Shown here: piece by piece, positions 21,819-31,088 of the stretch
Position numbering within the stretch: the stretch's first letter is position 1
Layout of the letters: every line of letters begins with the position of its first letter
DNA from: Ulva prolifera
Taxonomy: Eukaryota > Chlorophyta > Ulvophyceae > Ulvales > Ulvaceae
Direction: 5' to 3'
Assembly: GCA_023078555.1 (NCBI GenBank)
Contig: CM041204.1
Coordinates: 3,192,430 to 3,256,429 of the forward strand
Length of the DNA stretch: 64,000 nucleotides
Made by a program: the position numbers and the translations under genes
The notes under the pieces: generated by a model
Seen by the model: the letters and a program-made list of their open reading frames with translations, nothing else
Told to the model about the DNA's origin: nothing
Databases searched by the model: none

Positions 21819-22622
21819 ATGGTTGGCAAGCGGGCTCGCTCCCCCGAAAAACATGGCTGGGTCTTCCATGTTGGGAAACGCGTTACATTGAGAGCAGTAG
21901 CTGATAGGCGCGCTTACGAGGGGTTAATCGTTCGTTATGATCCTGGTGGGTCCGATGGCCAGGCCAAAGTCTCTGTCATTCACACGGATGGGCTATTGAG
22001 AAGGTGGAGAGATGCCGAGATCGAGATGATAGCCGTCCTGAGCGATATTGCCTTCAGCCAGAACGATGTAGAAGCAAGGGTGGCTGATCGGGCAGGGAGA
22101 GGGGGAACAGCAGCGGGGAAGCAGCTCAAGCAGGATGGCCAATTGCCAGGGAAGCAAATCCACGTTTGGGATGAAGATGCGATGAAGTGGGACCCAGGAG
22201 AAGTCACTGAACCGGGCGAAGGCGAATTTTTCAACATCACCATGGACCATGCTGTTGTGTCTCTGGACCTAAGTGACGCAGTATGGATGCTGGACGGCGA
22301 GTCCCCAGCAGACATACTTAAATGCGAAGCAGATGTTTTGGTCCTTGAAGACCGCAGCATTCCAGTAGTCGTCACACAGCAGCCAGCATCCAACAAAATG
22401 CACGTCTACCTGCAGACGAAGTACAGTAGCGAAGGTGCAGGGCCACAAGTGTACGTTTCAGAACAGGCGATTCACATTCACGACAGCTCATCCCCTAGTG
22501 GCCATTCGCGTGATGTTGTGGTGGTGCTGCAGAAGCATCACCAGTGTGACACCAGTGAGGTTGTAGAGGCAGTGTTTGACAAGGAGGCTTGGCTGAGAGT
22601 AACCTTCCGTAGACAAAGCTGA
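21819..22622 (+). CDS. Single-exon protein with Tudor-like N-terminus, unknown function
   Basis: An uninterrupted 267-residue frame starts at the ATG 21819 (MVGKRARSPEKHGWVFHVGK); an upstream in-frame ATG at 21735 would add 28 residues unlike the rest. Residues about 15-70 (HVGKRVTLRAVADRRAYEGL, then IVRYDPGG, KVSVIHTDG, AEIEMIAV) follow the strand spacing of Tudor-like domains found in plant chromatin proteins; this is inference from pattern. The rest is acidic with beta-rich segments (VVSLDLSDAVWML, SIPVVVTQQ, RDVVVVLQKHHQC). A TGTAA at about 22744 may be its poly(A) signal. It lies about 600 bp after the methyltransferase on the same strand. No name can be given. Confidence 0.65.
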   Translation: MVGKRARSPEKHGWVFHVGKRVTLRAVADRRAYEGLIVRYDPGGSDGQAKVSVIHTDGLLRRWRDAEIEMIAVLSDIAFSQNDVEARVADRAGRGGTAAGKQLKQDGQLPGKQIHVWDEDAMKWDPGEVTEPGEGEFFNITMDHAVVSLDLSDAVWMLDGESPADILKCEADVLVLEDRSIPVVVTQQPASNKMHVYLQTKYSSEGAGPQVYVSEQAIHIHDSSSPSGHSRDVVVVLQKHHQCDTSEVVEAVFDKEAWLRVTFRRQS

Positions 22623-23753
22623 CAGCCATGGCGCTGTAGCATTCTTTTGTGTTATTCCAGCATGGAGACTTTCCTTGTCGCGTCATGACGTGCGATTTTT
22701 TCGTTTTGAGATGCAGTCTGCTCATCAAATATACAAGACAGATGTAACTTGCATCGGGACGACGATTTCTTGTTGTGTGCTTGGTGTCTTGGCTGACGCA
22801 CAATCAAGATGGAACGGCAAGAGCATCTATGCGGTCCTGTGTGAATTTGCGGTGGCCTTGATGTAGTCTGATCTTCCATTGGTGATTGCCGATGATGTCC
22901 GGTCGGTGGTTCTCACACCTGTTGATCGTACTCAGGTGGAAGCGGTGCTCCACATCGTCCAAGTTCATCTCCTGGCAAACTCATCACCAGCTCTGATATG
23001 TCACATCCCGCCCTCACCAGGTCCAACTGTGTGAACCAGATGTGGTCATGCCACTCGCCACATCCGCTCAGTGCAACCATTCGAGAATGCCCACGGGTGC
23101 ACGAACACCACACCTGATCAAATCTGAACGCAAAACTGAGGATGAGATGGTGAACGATCATTCCTCGTTCTCAAGCAGTGAGCGACTTCTCCCAGCCCGA
23201 TTTATGCAGACCGAGTCCCTGCTTGTCTCTGTGCCTCTTCCCTTGCCTCACATACACACACTGTGGCTTGGCTGGTGCACAATTCCGCACAGATTCCTTT
23301 GACCTCTGGCACTGTGGCGGCGGCGCTGCGATGTATATGCTGCACGATGCAAACCGGTCTTGACAGGACAGTGCAGAGAACGGTCCCGTTCTCTTGACTA
23401 TCCTGTCAACGCGCCAAATACATCAGACCACTACGACCCTACAGAGGCACAGCATCCTGTGTGTGGTCCCCGGGGTGAGCAGCTGTATCCCTCCCTGCTT
23501 GCTAGTGCCTGAGTACTTGAGACCACATGCAAATAGCATCAGACGATGCACATCCAGTAACGTAGGATCCGAGGCCCGCTGCCGCAGGTCTATTCGCAGA
23601 AGCACGCCTGTTTCATGACACGCATCCCGGGCTTCAAGGTGAGTTTGCGATCATGCTGCAGGGCTGCGTCGGAGTGGCTGAGTTCTGTTCACGTTCCCTG
23701 GGTGGAGGCCGTGCTGATGTGGTCGCGGAGTGCTGCGTTGCTGTGCAGGCGCT
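22623..23753. other. No gene recognised
   Basis: Start of the stretch is the 3' UTR of the preceding gene. The rest shows no supported exon. Confidence 0.4.
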
Positions 23754-23947
23754 GCCTGCCTGTGTTACAAGGACAAAGCAAGCGAGGCAGGTAGCACCGC
23801 AAGCAAGAAGCAGGGGAACCGCACACCACGCAGCAAGCCACACGAAGCGCACACCAAAACACCCACGCAACGGCAGCACCCGCGCCGGACACAGCGACAC
23901 GGCCACACAACCACACACACGCCCGTGCCCACACAGCCTGCCTGTGT
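23754..23947 (-). mobile_element. ~170-bp LINE 3' stub with target-site duplication
   Basis: GCCTGCCTGTG(T) at 23754-23765 recurs at 23936-23947. The insert between them, read on the minus strand, ends CTTTGTCCTTGTAA exactly like the copy at 14559 and matches its last ~170 bases (for example GCTTGCTGCGTGGTG-type and TGCTTGCGGTGCTACC words). This is an extreme 5' truncation of the same family. Confidence 0.75.
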
Positions 23948-24524
23948 GCGGCTGCGTCCCTTCAGTGTTGGGTCGTCGGGCCCGATCATATGCAACAATT
24001 CCGAATATTCAGGTCTGATTTCTGGGTGGCAGCCCCGGAACTGCTGCACGGCGACCCATCACTGCGTCCCTTAACGTCAGGCTCGGGGCCCATGACACAC
24101 ACCCAGGGCCATGGGCCAGGCAGGCATGCCCTTGAAAGTGCTTGACGTTCTGATTGAATAGCATCTGAGACTGTGGGCACAGGCGGCAGAAGCCATGGCA
24201 CGGCCACCTGCTGCCACCGCCAAGCACACGCCTGTGCAACGCACAGTGAGCCCCAGTCGGAGCACCTCGTGGCACATAAGACACCATGCAGACCACTGTA
24301 GCATCTCACCAGTACGAATTGCCGTTACACCATACACTCCCATGTTTTCGATATGCACACTCCAACTCTCTTGAACACAAGCGGAAAACAAACGGTCTCA
24401 TGTACACTGTGGCGTCTTGTTCCCACTACCCCCACTATGCGCCGTCACTGCTCCTGTGTGGCCACTGGCAGCACCGCGGCGCTTGAGCCCCACAAGCCCG
24501 GCCCACCTCTGGTGCCAGACGCGA

Positions 24525-24547
24525 CCCCCCCCCCCCCCCCCCCCCCC
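24525..24547. repeat. Poly-C tract, 23 bp
   Basis: Uninterrupted homopolymer. Confidence 0.9.
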
Positions 24548-24813
24548 AACGCCCCGCGCACCAGCCTTGAACATGTCTACTACAACAAAACTGACTCCCT
24601 GCATACACAGATAAAAGCAGACCAGTCTGCTCGGCTGGTGAAAACACAAACGCAAATTGCGTATCCAAGGCCTCGGTGCCGGCTTGGACCTGCGCTGAGG
24701 GGCTGGGCTGCGCTGTGCATGCTGCGAGCATACCACACAGCACACCACTGCATGCATGCGGCTTGTGACTGACCGCAAATGCCAGCGGCAGTATGCGGCA
24801 ACACAGCACAGCA

Positions 24814-24835
24814 CCCCCCCCCCCCCCCCCCCCCC
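24814..24835. repeat. Poly-C tract, 22 bp
   Basis: Uninterrupted homopolymer followed by a TCC, TTT and C8 run. Confidence 0.9.
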
Positions 24836-25238
24836 TCCTTTCCCCCCCCTCACCGTTGGTCACTCAGTCTAGTCAGATACCTTACCGCATACAAAGGCAA
24901 GACCACTTGTCTCAATCACATCACAGGATTGCGGCGGCAATGCACGGCGGTCCAAGGGACAAGCTTTGCAGCCTCTCCTCATGGTCCAGCCGAGTCGCGC
25001 TGCGGCCGCCGCAACGCGCAGGGCACAGCGGTTGCGGATAGCGCCGCGCGCACGCAAGCGCACCTCACGGGAACAGCACACGGGCGTGCCGTAGCCCCTG
25101 CGCTGTTGCGGCCTTGCAATACAGATCAATACACCAAACTCCCTCCCAGCACCAGCTGTGAACCCTGTGTTGCAGCAACAACATGTGAACCCCCCCCCCC
25201 CTCCCTGTGTCTACGGGTGAGCTGGCCTGCAAGGAGAT

Positions 25239-26771
25239 CTAACCGTTGGATGCGACAGACCCGACGGATGTTGCGGACTGCGAGTCGAGCAGCGGCCACG
25301 CCCCCCGCGCCACACCTGTGCTCGTGTGCGCCAGCACTCCCGGGCTCGCTCCATGAATCGCACAGCGAGAGCTGACGGGTGCTGCACTTGCATGCCGCTC
25401 ATGCATGCGGCACATGTCGGCTGCGCCGTGCATGCATGCCCCCGCTGCACATCGCGGCGCCCACTCCGGCCCAGGCGGTGCGCAGCCAGGGCATCGCATG
25501 CATGCGTTTGTGCACTCGCGGAATGCTGCGCCGCTCGTGGACTGCGCGCTGCGTGCTGTGTGCCCATCGGCGGTGCTGCTGCATGCGTCGGCGTGGCAAC
25601 CGCAGGGGAGAAGCGGCCCATGCGGTGCGTGTGCGGCGACGTGCGCGGTGCAGGACGCGTCCGCTGCCGGCCGGCAGTGCGGCGGGCATGTGTATGCAGG
25701 TCGGCGCCCCGCCGGGGCGCTTGACGCACCCCCGGCCCCCGCACAGCCGCCGCCGCACGGCGCAGAGCTGCAGGACGGCTCCTCTTGCATGCATGCAGCA
25801 CTCCTGTCATGCGTATGCGGATTCAAACTGGGGCGCGCAGCATGGCGTGCCCCGGCGGCGTCCCCCCAGCGCCCCGGCGCCGCCCAATGCATGTCATGCA
25901 GCTCTCGCGTCGGGTCGGCGGACTGCGTGCGTCGGTGCGTACCCGCGCGTGGCGGCCGCCCGTGTGCCTCGTCGCTCGGCGGCGCGCTGCTTGCCGCTGC
26001 AGCCGACGCCGCGGGCCACGCGGGTCCCTCACTCGCCGTGGCCATCGCGGGAGGCAGCTGCATGCGCCGGATGTACCGCACAAGCATCTCCCATTCTGGC
26101 GCCGACCCTCCCGGCAGGGGACCCTGCGCCACATCACCCCGACGCCGACTCGCCTCCCTGAACCCCCCCAACCCCTCCCCCCTTGCATTCCCCTGCCCGC
26201 CGCCGCTGCCGCAGCTCCTCGCGGTCTCCCCGCCGCCGCCACCGCAGCGCTCGCAGCCGCCGTGAGGTGGTCCCTGCAGCCACTGCCACCGCGCGAGCTC
26301 TCCCTGCCGGTCCCGCAGCCAGTCCTGCATCACGGCGCGCAGCGCGAGGTTCGGCGAGAGGTGGCCGGGGGGCAGTGGGGCCTTTGTGATCGGGTCGACG
26401 TGGTTCTGTGCCCCTGACAGCCACCTCGTGATCGCCGCACGCTCATACGTCTGGCCGGACACCGCGATCGCGGGCTCGCGCATCACCTCGTACGTGATCG
26501 GGCAGCGGAATGCGGTGGGCAGGGCGGGGTCGTCCTCGAGCGGAGGGGGGATGGTGAGGGGGGGTGGCCAGAACTGCAGCACGGGGGAGCCGGGGCGGCC
26601 GTCGGGCAAGTCGGCGCGGCTGCGGGGGTGCCGGCCGAAGAGGGCGCTGCGGGCGGCAGCGGGCGCGAGGCCGGCATCGTCTCGGTCGTCGATTTGAGCC
26701 TCCTCCGGCAGCGGCACCTGCACGCGTGCCGTGGGGGTGACAGGGGGCCGGTGGTGCCCGCGACAGCGCAT
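25239..26771 (-). CDS. U-box E3 ubiquitin ligase-like protein with Cys/His-rich tail
   Basis: One 510-residue frame. Residues about 86-156 form a U-box: FRCPITYEVMREPAIAVSGQ, TYERAAITRWL, then DPITKAPLPPGHLSPN and a final helix ALRAVMQDWLRDR, the usual order of the zinc-free RING-like fold that binds E2 enzymes. The N-terminal 85 residues are Pro-rich. After a Gly-rich linker and a short helix (WEMLVRYIRRMQ) comes a ~280-residue region dense in Cys, His, Ala and Ser with no ARM or WD repeats, the usual substrate-binding parts. The tail could be partly intronic read-through: the frame is GC-rich and open by composition, so only the U-box part is certain. The mirrored plus-strand frames are shadows. 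The gene follows the SAM-domain gene on the same strand, 244 bp after its stop. Confidence 0.7.
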   Translation of the reverse strand: MRCRGHHRPPVTPTARVQVPLPEEAQIDDRDDAGLAPAAARSALFGRHPRSRADLPDGRPGSPVLQFWPPPLTIPPPLEDDPALPTAFRCPITYEVMREPAIAVSGQTYERAAITRWLSGAQNHVDPITKAPLPPGHLSPNLALRAVMQDWLRDRQGELARWQWLQGPPHGGCERCGGGGGETARSCGSGGGQGNARGEGLGGFREASRRRGDVAQGPLPGGSAPEWEMLVRYIRRMQLPPAMATASEGPAWPAASAAAASSAPPSDEAHGRPPRAGTHRRTQSADPTRELHDMHWAAPGRWGDAAGARHAARPSLNPHTHDRSAACMQEEPSCSSAPCGGGCAGAGGASSAPAGRRPAYTCPPHCRPAADASCTAHVAAHAPHGPLLPCGCHADACSSTADGHTARSAQSTSGAAFRECTNACMRCPGCAPPGPEWAPRCAAGACMHGAADMCRMHERHASAAPVSSRCAIHGASPGVLAHTSTGVARGAWPLLDSQSATSVGSVASNG

Positions 26772-27014
26772 GGGGCTCGCAGCGGAGCCCCTAGGCGATC
26801 GTCTGCGTGGATTGACGCCGGAGGCTGAGTGCCCACAGAGCCACCATATGCACCAGCAATTGCCGGGGGGTTATCGGGGACGACCTTGGGAGAGGGGGGT
26901 ATGCATCCATCAAACGAACATGTTCATCAAAGTGTAGGGGGGCGGCGGGGAGGCGGGGTTTGGTCTGCAGAGGCACCATACGCACCGGCGATTTCCAGTA
27001 AAAAAAACCAACAA

Positions 27015-29531
27015 TCAGTTGTATTTAGAGGATGGATCTTTGGGGAGGGAGTGGGGGGGCAGGGTTCGCACCCAGGAGGCCCAGGAGGCCCAGATGGAGA
27101 GGGGCGGGAGCGCAAAGATGCGCAGCCAGAAGAGCGCGGAGCACGCGGCGGGTGGCATGACCTGCGCGAAGACGAGGTGCAGCACGGCGAGCAGCATCGA
27201 GAGCGCAGGCGTCATCGCGTGCGAGCACACCCAGCTCGCGAGCTTGTCAAACACCGACATCTCGCGCCGCAGCACCGTCTCGGTGATGCAGTGCCACTCG
27301 GTGAATTGCTTGCCGATGGAGATGGCGGCAACGTACGCCGCGACGGCGGCGTTCACGTCCGCGCACCGCAGCGCGTGGTACGCGACCTGCAGCCATGCAC
27401 GGCGTGAGGCGGATGCGGGAGAGGCCCAGGGAGTTGTGCCCGGCTACAGCATCTGCTGTGAGCAACACCTCGTGGCAACGTGGAACATGAGACCGCTCGC
27501 GGCGGCGGCGTCAAATAATACATATCCTAACATTATTTCCTTCGGTTGTGTTTTAGCAGATACAGATGTGCTGCTTGGGACAGTGACTCTGATGTGGGTC
27601 TGTTGTGTGGTAGCACCGAGCAAGGCAAGCGATGGGCGCCACTACAAATCCAGACTCAAGCACCGCTGTTACACCAAGACAGGCCTACACAGGCGCATGT
27701 GCACTATCATGGCCTTGTAAGTTATGTGGGCGGCGGGGGAGGGGTCGGTGGCGCACCATGAGGGCGGGGCAGAAGAGCCAGCCGATCCAGAAGAGGGCGT
27801 GGTTGGCGCGTACCGGGAACATCACCAGGAACTCCTGGATGCTGCCCGGGGCATGGTACGCCACCTGCGCGGCAGCCGGCAACGTCAGCGACGCCGCAGA
27901 GGCAGCGCACTCCGGCACTGCGGCGGGGCGAGGGGCAAACTGGCACAGGTGTATGCAGGGTTGGGGAAGGGTCTGGGGCAGCCCCAGCAGTCCGCTACCC
28001 AGCCCGGGGGAATGGTTGTCATACACTCCTGCTGGCACTGGCACCGGGCTAGCATCCCGGTGCGGGACTGGCAGCGTGTCGGTCGCGGGACGAGCCTGAG
28101 GGATGCCCTGGCGGTGGACCGCGCGTTGCATGCGGGCGGTGCTGCAGAGGGCAAGGGGTCATGAGGCAGCCGCTGCCACGATGCAATCAGGCCGGATGGG
28201 GGAGGTGCTTAGGGTTCCAGCCGAGCCCTCCACAGCAGGAGGTATTACGAGGTGCCACGGGCGCCTCCAGAGCACCGGGGAGGGGCTCAAGTAGCAGGGG
28301 TGGGCATAGGCGTACCTGCGAGTTCTGCTCGTCTTCGTCTGCAAACAGCGGCCCGAGCGTCGTGCTGTACTCGAAGATGTAGAGCCAGAGCATCGTCAGG
28401 CGCGGGGTGCAGAGGACGCCGCTGACGTACAGCGCCGCGGTCGTCGGGTCTTCGTGGATGTACTGCCAGAGGCTGCCAGGCTCTGCGGTGCCCGCGGGCT
28501 GCTGCTCCTTGAGGCTGTTGATTGCAGCCAGGATGAGCTTGCGGTGCAGCCGGAAGTGGACCTGCAGATGCCAGCGATGGCGTTGCTGGATCACAGCGGA
28601 GTGTGCACTGGCGTGAGCTGAAGCCAGCTTGTACAATGATACGCCTCAGCTGATGTGCTCGATTGCGAGCGATCAGGCTCAGTCATGAGCCGATGAGTTC
28701 GGCTGGGAGCAGCAGCTGAGGCGATAGTACCTTGACGTCCTGCAGGAGATCGTCCTCGTCGAGAAGATATAGTGCAGCACCATCCACACCAACTGTGCAT
28801 ATGCGGGCTTGGTAGCTGCCCAAGGCATCCCATCCCCAGCGCTGCTCGCCCAGCCACTGCGCCACATGGCTGCATGTCCACTTGCTCACATCGAGAGGCC
28901 GCTGACGTTTGTACCTGCGGCGCCTCTGCGTGATCGGGATCTTGGAGGACGGGTAAAGGGGTGTGGCATGTGACGAGTTGCCCTGGTCTTCCCATGGCGT
29001 TGACACTGCCGTCATCTGCATTGGAGTCGCCCTCAAGTGCGATGCACAGATAGATATTTTTTCTTTAGAACGCTGGACAGGTCCCCGACGAGGAGATCGA
29101 TGACATGCGGATAAGACTGCTCCGCAAACACAGGCACAGCTTGGCTTCGAATGCGTAACGTGAGAGCGAACCTCCGAGCCGAGCAAACCATCCAGCTTGA
29201 AGTCCAATGTGCTACTGTCAGATATATTCGTATGACCGATGGTGACCTCGGGGAGGTCTCCTGCGCTGAGACGAGTTTTGCCGACCGCATCCCACACGGA
29301 CGAGGCTTTGGGCCGGGGGCTCCGCCTCAATGACGAAACATGGATCACAAATAAGATGGCCAAGAGAGCCAGCAGGAACGAGATGGCCCAGTTTCGTCTC
29401 AGGATACGACGGCGTAGAACGCTGGGCACGGTCCCGTGTAACTGAGGCGATTGCTGGACCGGCGTACCGGTATCAGCCTCCATCACCACACTGCAACTGG
29501 TAGATAATAGTTCACGAACGGCATATGCCAC
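27015..29531 (-). CDS. SAM-domain membrane protein
   Basis: Exons 28731-29531, 28316-28561, 27757-27864 and 27015-27386 join in phase 0 throughout (donors GTACTA, GTACGC, GTGCGC; acceptors TGCAG/GCGCAG), giving about 507 residues. Near the start is a membrane segment (NWAISFLLALLAILFVIHV). A SAM domain spans the first intron: WTCSHVAQWLGEQRWGWDAL, the DGAALYLLDEDDLLQDVKV strand-helix part, then HRKLILAAINSLKE. Further hydrophobic segments follow (TMLWLYIFEYS, ALFWIGWLFCPALM, PALSMLLAVLHLVFAQV, CSALFWLRIFALPPL), so it is probably multi-pass. SAM plus several membrane segments recalls BFAR, but the other sequence does not match and no RING is seen. Within exon 1, about 29040-29170 may be an intron: a good acceptor (CCAATGCAG) precedes MTAVSTPWED. 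Confidence 0.65.
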
Positions 29532-30126
29532 GAAAAGACACAGGGCCAGAGCTCATGCTCTGGCAGGCCTGGGTTGCACCAGAATTAATCACGGCTGTGC
29601 CGGCAGACATGTCACGTCACACGACGGTATACTCTTGCAACTGCGTGCCACAGTACACATTTCATCGGTGTCCAAATGCCGATGCGTCACGATCTTTGAA
29701 GGCCTCATGATGGTCAGATTGATTCCGGGCAGACCACCAATCGTTGGGCACGTCGACAAGCACACCTGTCGAGATGGCACTTAGTCATGACACAGTGGCG
29801 AAAGGGTGCCATGAGGGGGGGAGCATGCCGCGGCAATCAGGGGGGTACGCAGTGTACCACCGCGCTGCGAACACTGCTCGCCTCTTCTGGCCTGCGGCAA
29901 AGACACAGAGACGGCTCCCAACAGCACTATCAAGCAAAGTTGAATGTCGTACAGCATCGCATATGATAGCTCCTCAGACTTTGTCACTGTATTCATCTCC
30001 TATAGACTGAGCATCCCCCCATAGTGAGTTCTGCCAACAGCAAAGAATCTGCGCAGCTCTCCTTTCGACGCTCTTTGCTACATAAAAGCTCGGGACTGCT
30101 AGATAACGGGCTGTGTACTGTCCGCA
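29532..30126. promoter_or_regulatory. Head-to-head intergenic region (SAM-domain gene / SEC61 gamma)
   Basis: About 595 bp separate the two starts, which diverge. A TATA-like word (CATAAAAG) lies about 45 bases before the SEC61 gamma ATG. I see no other assignable motif. Confidence 0.35.
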
Positions 30127-30505
30127 ATGGAGAACACTGGATTCGACTACGTCGCCAAGCCTCTCGGCGGATTCGTGAAGAACAGCGTGCGGCTCATCAA
30201 GAGGTGTACAAAGCCAGACCAGAAAGGTGAAATTTTAGCTATGGTGTAAGGCATCAGATCGCCGTCTGAATTCCATGTATGGGCAGTGCGACATTCAGCT
30301 GATCTGCAGAGTTCGCAAAAATCTTAGCACAGACGGCACTGGGATTCGTTGTGCTGGGCTTCGTCGGATTCTTTGTGAAGCTGATGTTCATTGTGCGATC
30401 CCAATTGGCTGCACTGTTGTGTTGGTGCTGTGCCTGTACCTCCAACGATCATCACAGTTCCGGATCTGATTGCAGCCCATTAACCAAATTATCATCGGAG
30501 CATAA
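30127..30505 (+). CDS. SEC61G: Protein transport protein SEC61 subunit gamma
   Basis: Three exons, 30127-30226, 30310-30392 and 30476-30505, join in phases 1 and 0 to give 70 residues, the usual length. The protein begins MENTGFDYVAKPLGGFVKNS and carries the family signature VRLIKRCTKPDQKEFAKI, then the single membrane helix ALGFVVLGFVGFFVKLMFI and the end PINQIIIGA. It is the small tail-anchored subunit of the ER translocon, clamping the SEC61 alpha channel. The last exon codes only nine residues plus the stop and is easily missed. Donors are GTGAAA and GTGCGA. A TGTAA about 170 bases after the stop could be the poly(A) signal. Confidence 0.95.
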
Positions 30506-31088
30506 CCCATCAAGAGTGATGCAATGATTCCACTCTGCTCCTTAAGGACCCAGTTACTGCGGGTGGTCGGTCAGGCAGTCCTGAGCGACAATGGAAGAAG
30601 CTTAAACTCTGTGAAACAGGGTCAGCACTCCACAGATGGCATGATCAGGCGAAGACACCACACACAGCTAGTGTTACTGTAAACGTCATGGCACGTGTAA
30701 CGGAACTACGTGCATGTGAATATCCTGCTGGTGGCATTCCAGGCAGTACTAAGCACTGCAAACCCCATCCCACAGGAGCAGCAATCGCAAGTCACTTGCG
30801 GGATGGAAGCGTTGTTATGGCATTATGTGATGTTACATGATCGCACTCTCCAAAACTCACTGGAGCTTGATCACCGTTACTGTCCTCTGGCAGGCAATCT
30901 ATGAGATGCAACAGATACACAGGGGACAACACAAGCGATCCCTGCAATGTTCTGAGATTCTGTACGCCATCATCAGGAGCCACACAGCTCCAGCAAGCAC
31001 ACTTCTGTGCCATGCCAGATCCAACTCAGCGCAGCAGGGCTGCACAGCTCCACCTCAAGGACCTTGACTCATGGCGCACGCCGACTGC
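30506..31088. other. Convergent 3' region between SEC61 gamma and MPP beta
   Basis: No gene seen. It should hold both 3' UTRs; TGTAA words occur on both strands (about 30677 plus, about 30830 minus). Confidence 0.4.

Larger units (their letters stand above)
23948..25238. other. No gene recognised; C-rich tracts
   Basis: Contains three poly-C tracts (24525-24547, 24814-24835, 25190-25201). No exon chain is supported. The end of this stretch would hold the 3' UTR of the U-box gene on the minus strand. Confidence 0.4.

Noticed and set aside
25379-26417. Three overlapping plus-strand frames of 200-290 residues
   Set aside because: They mirror the U-box gene, whose motifs are on the minus strand; the frames are open because of high GC content.
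27015-29531. Identity as BFAR (apoptosis regulator)
   Set aside because: SAM domain plus membrane segments fit, but there is no RING and the segments outside SAM do not resemble BFAR.
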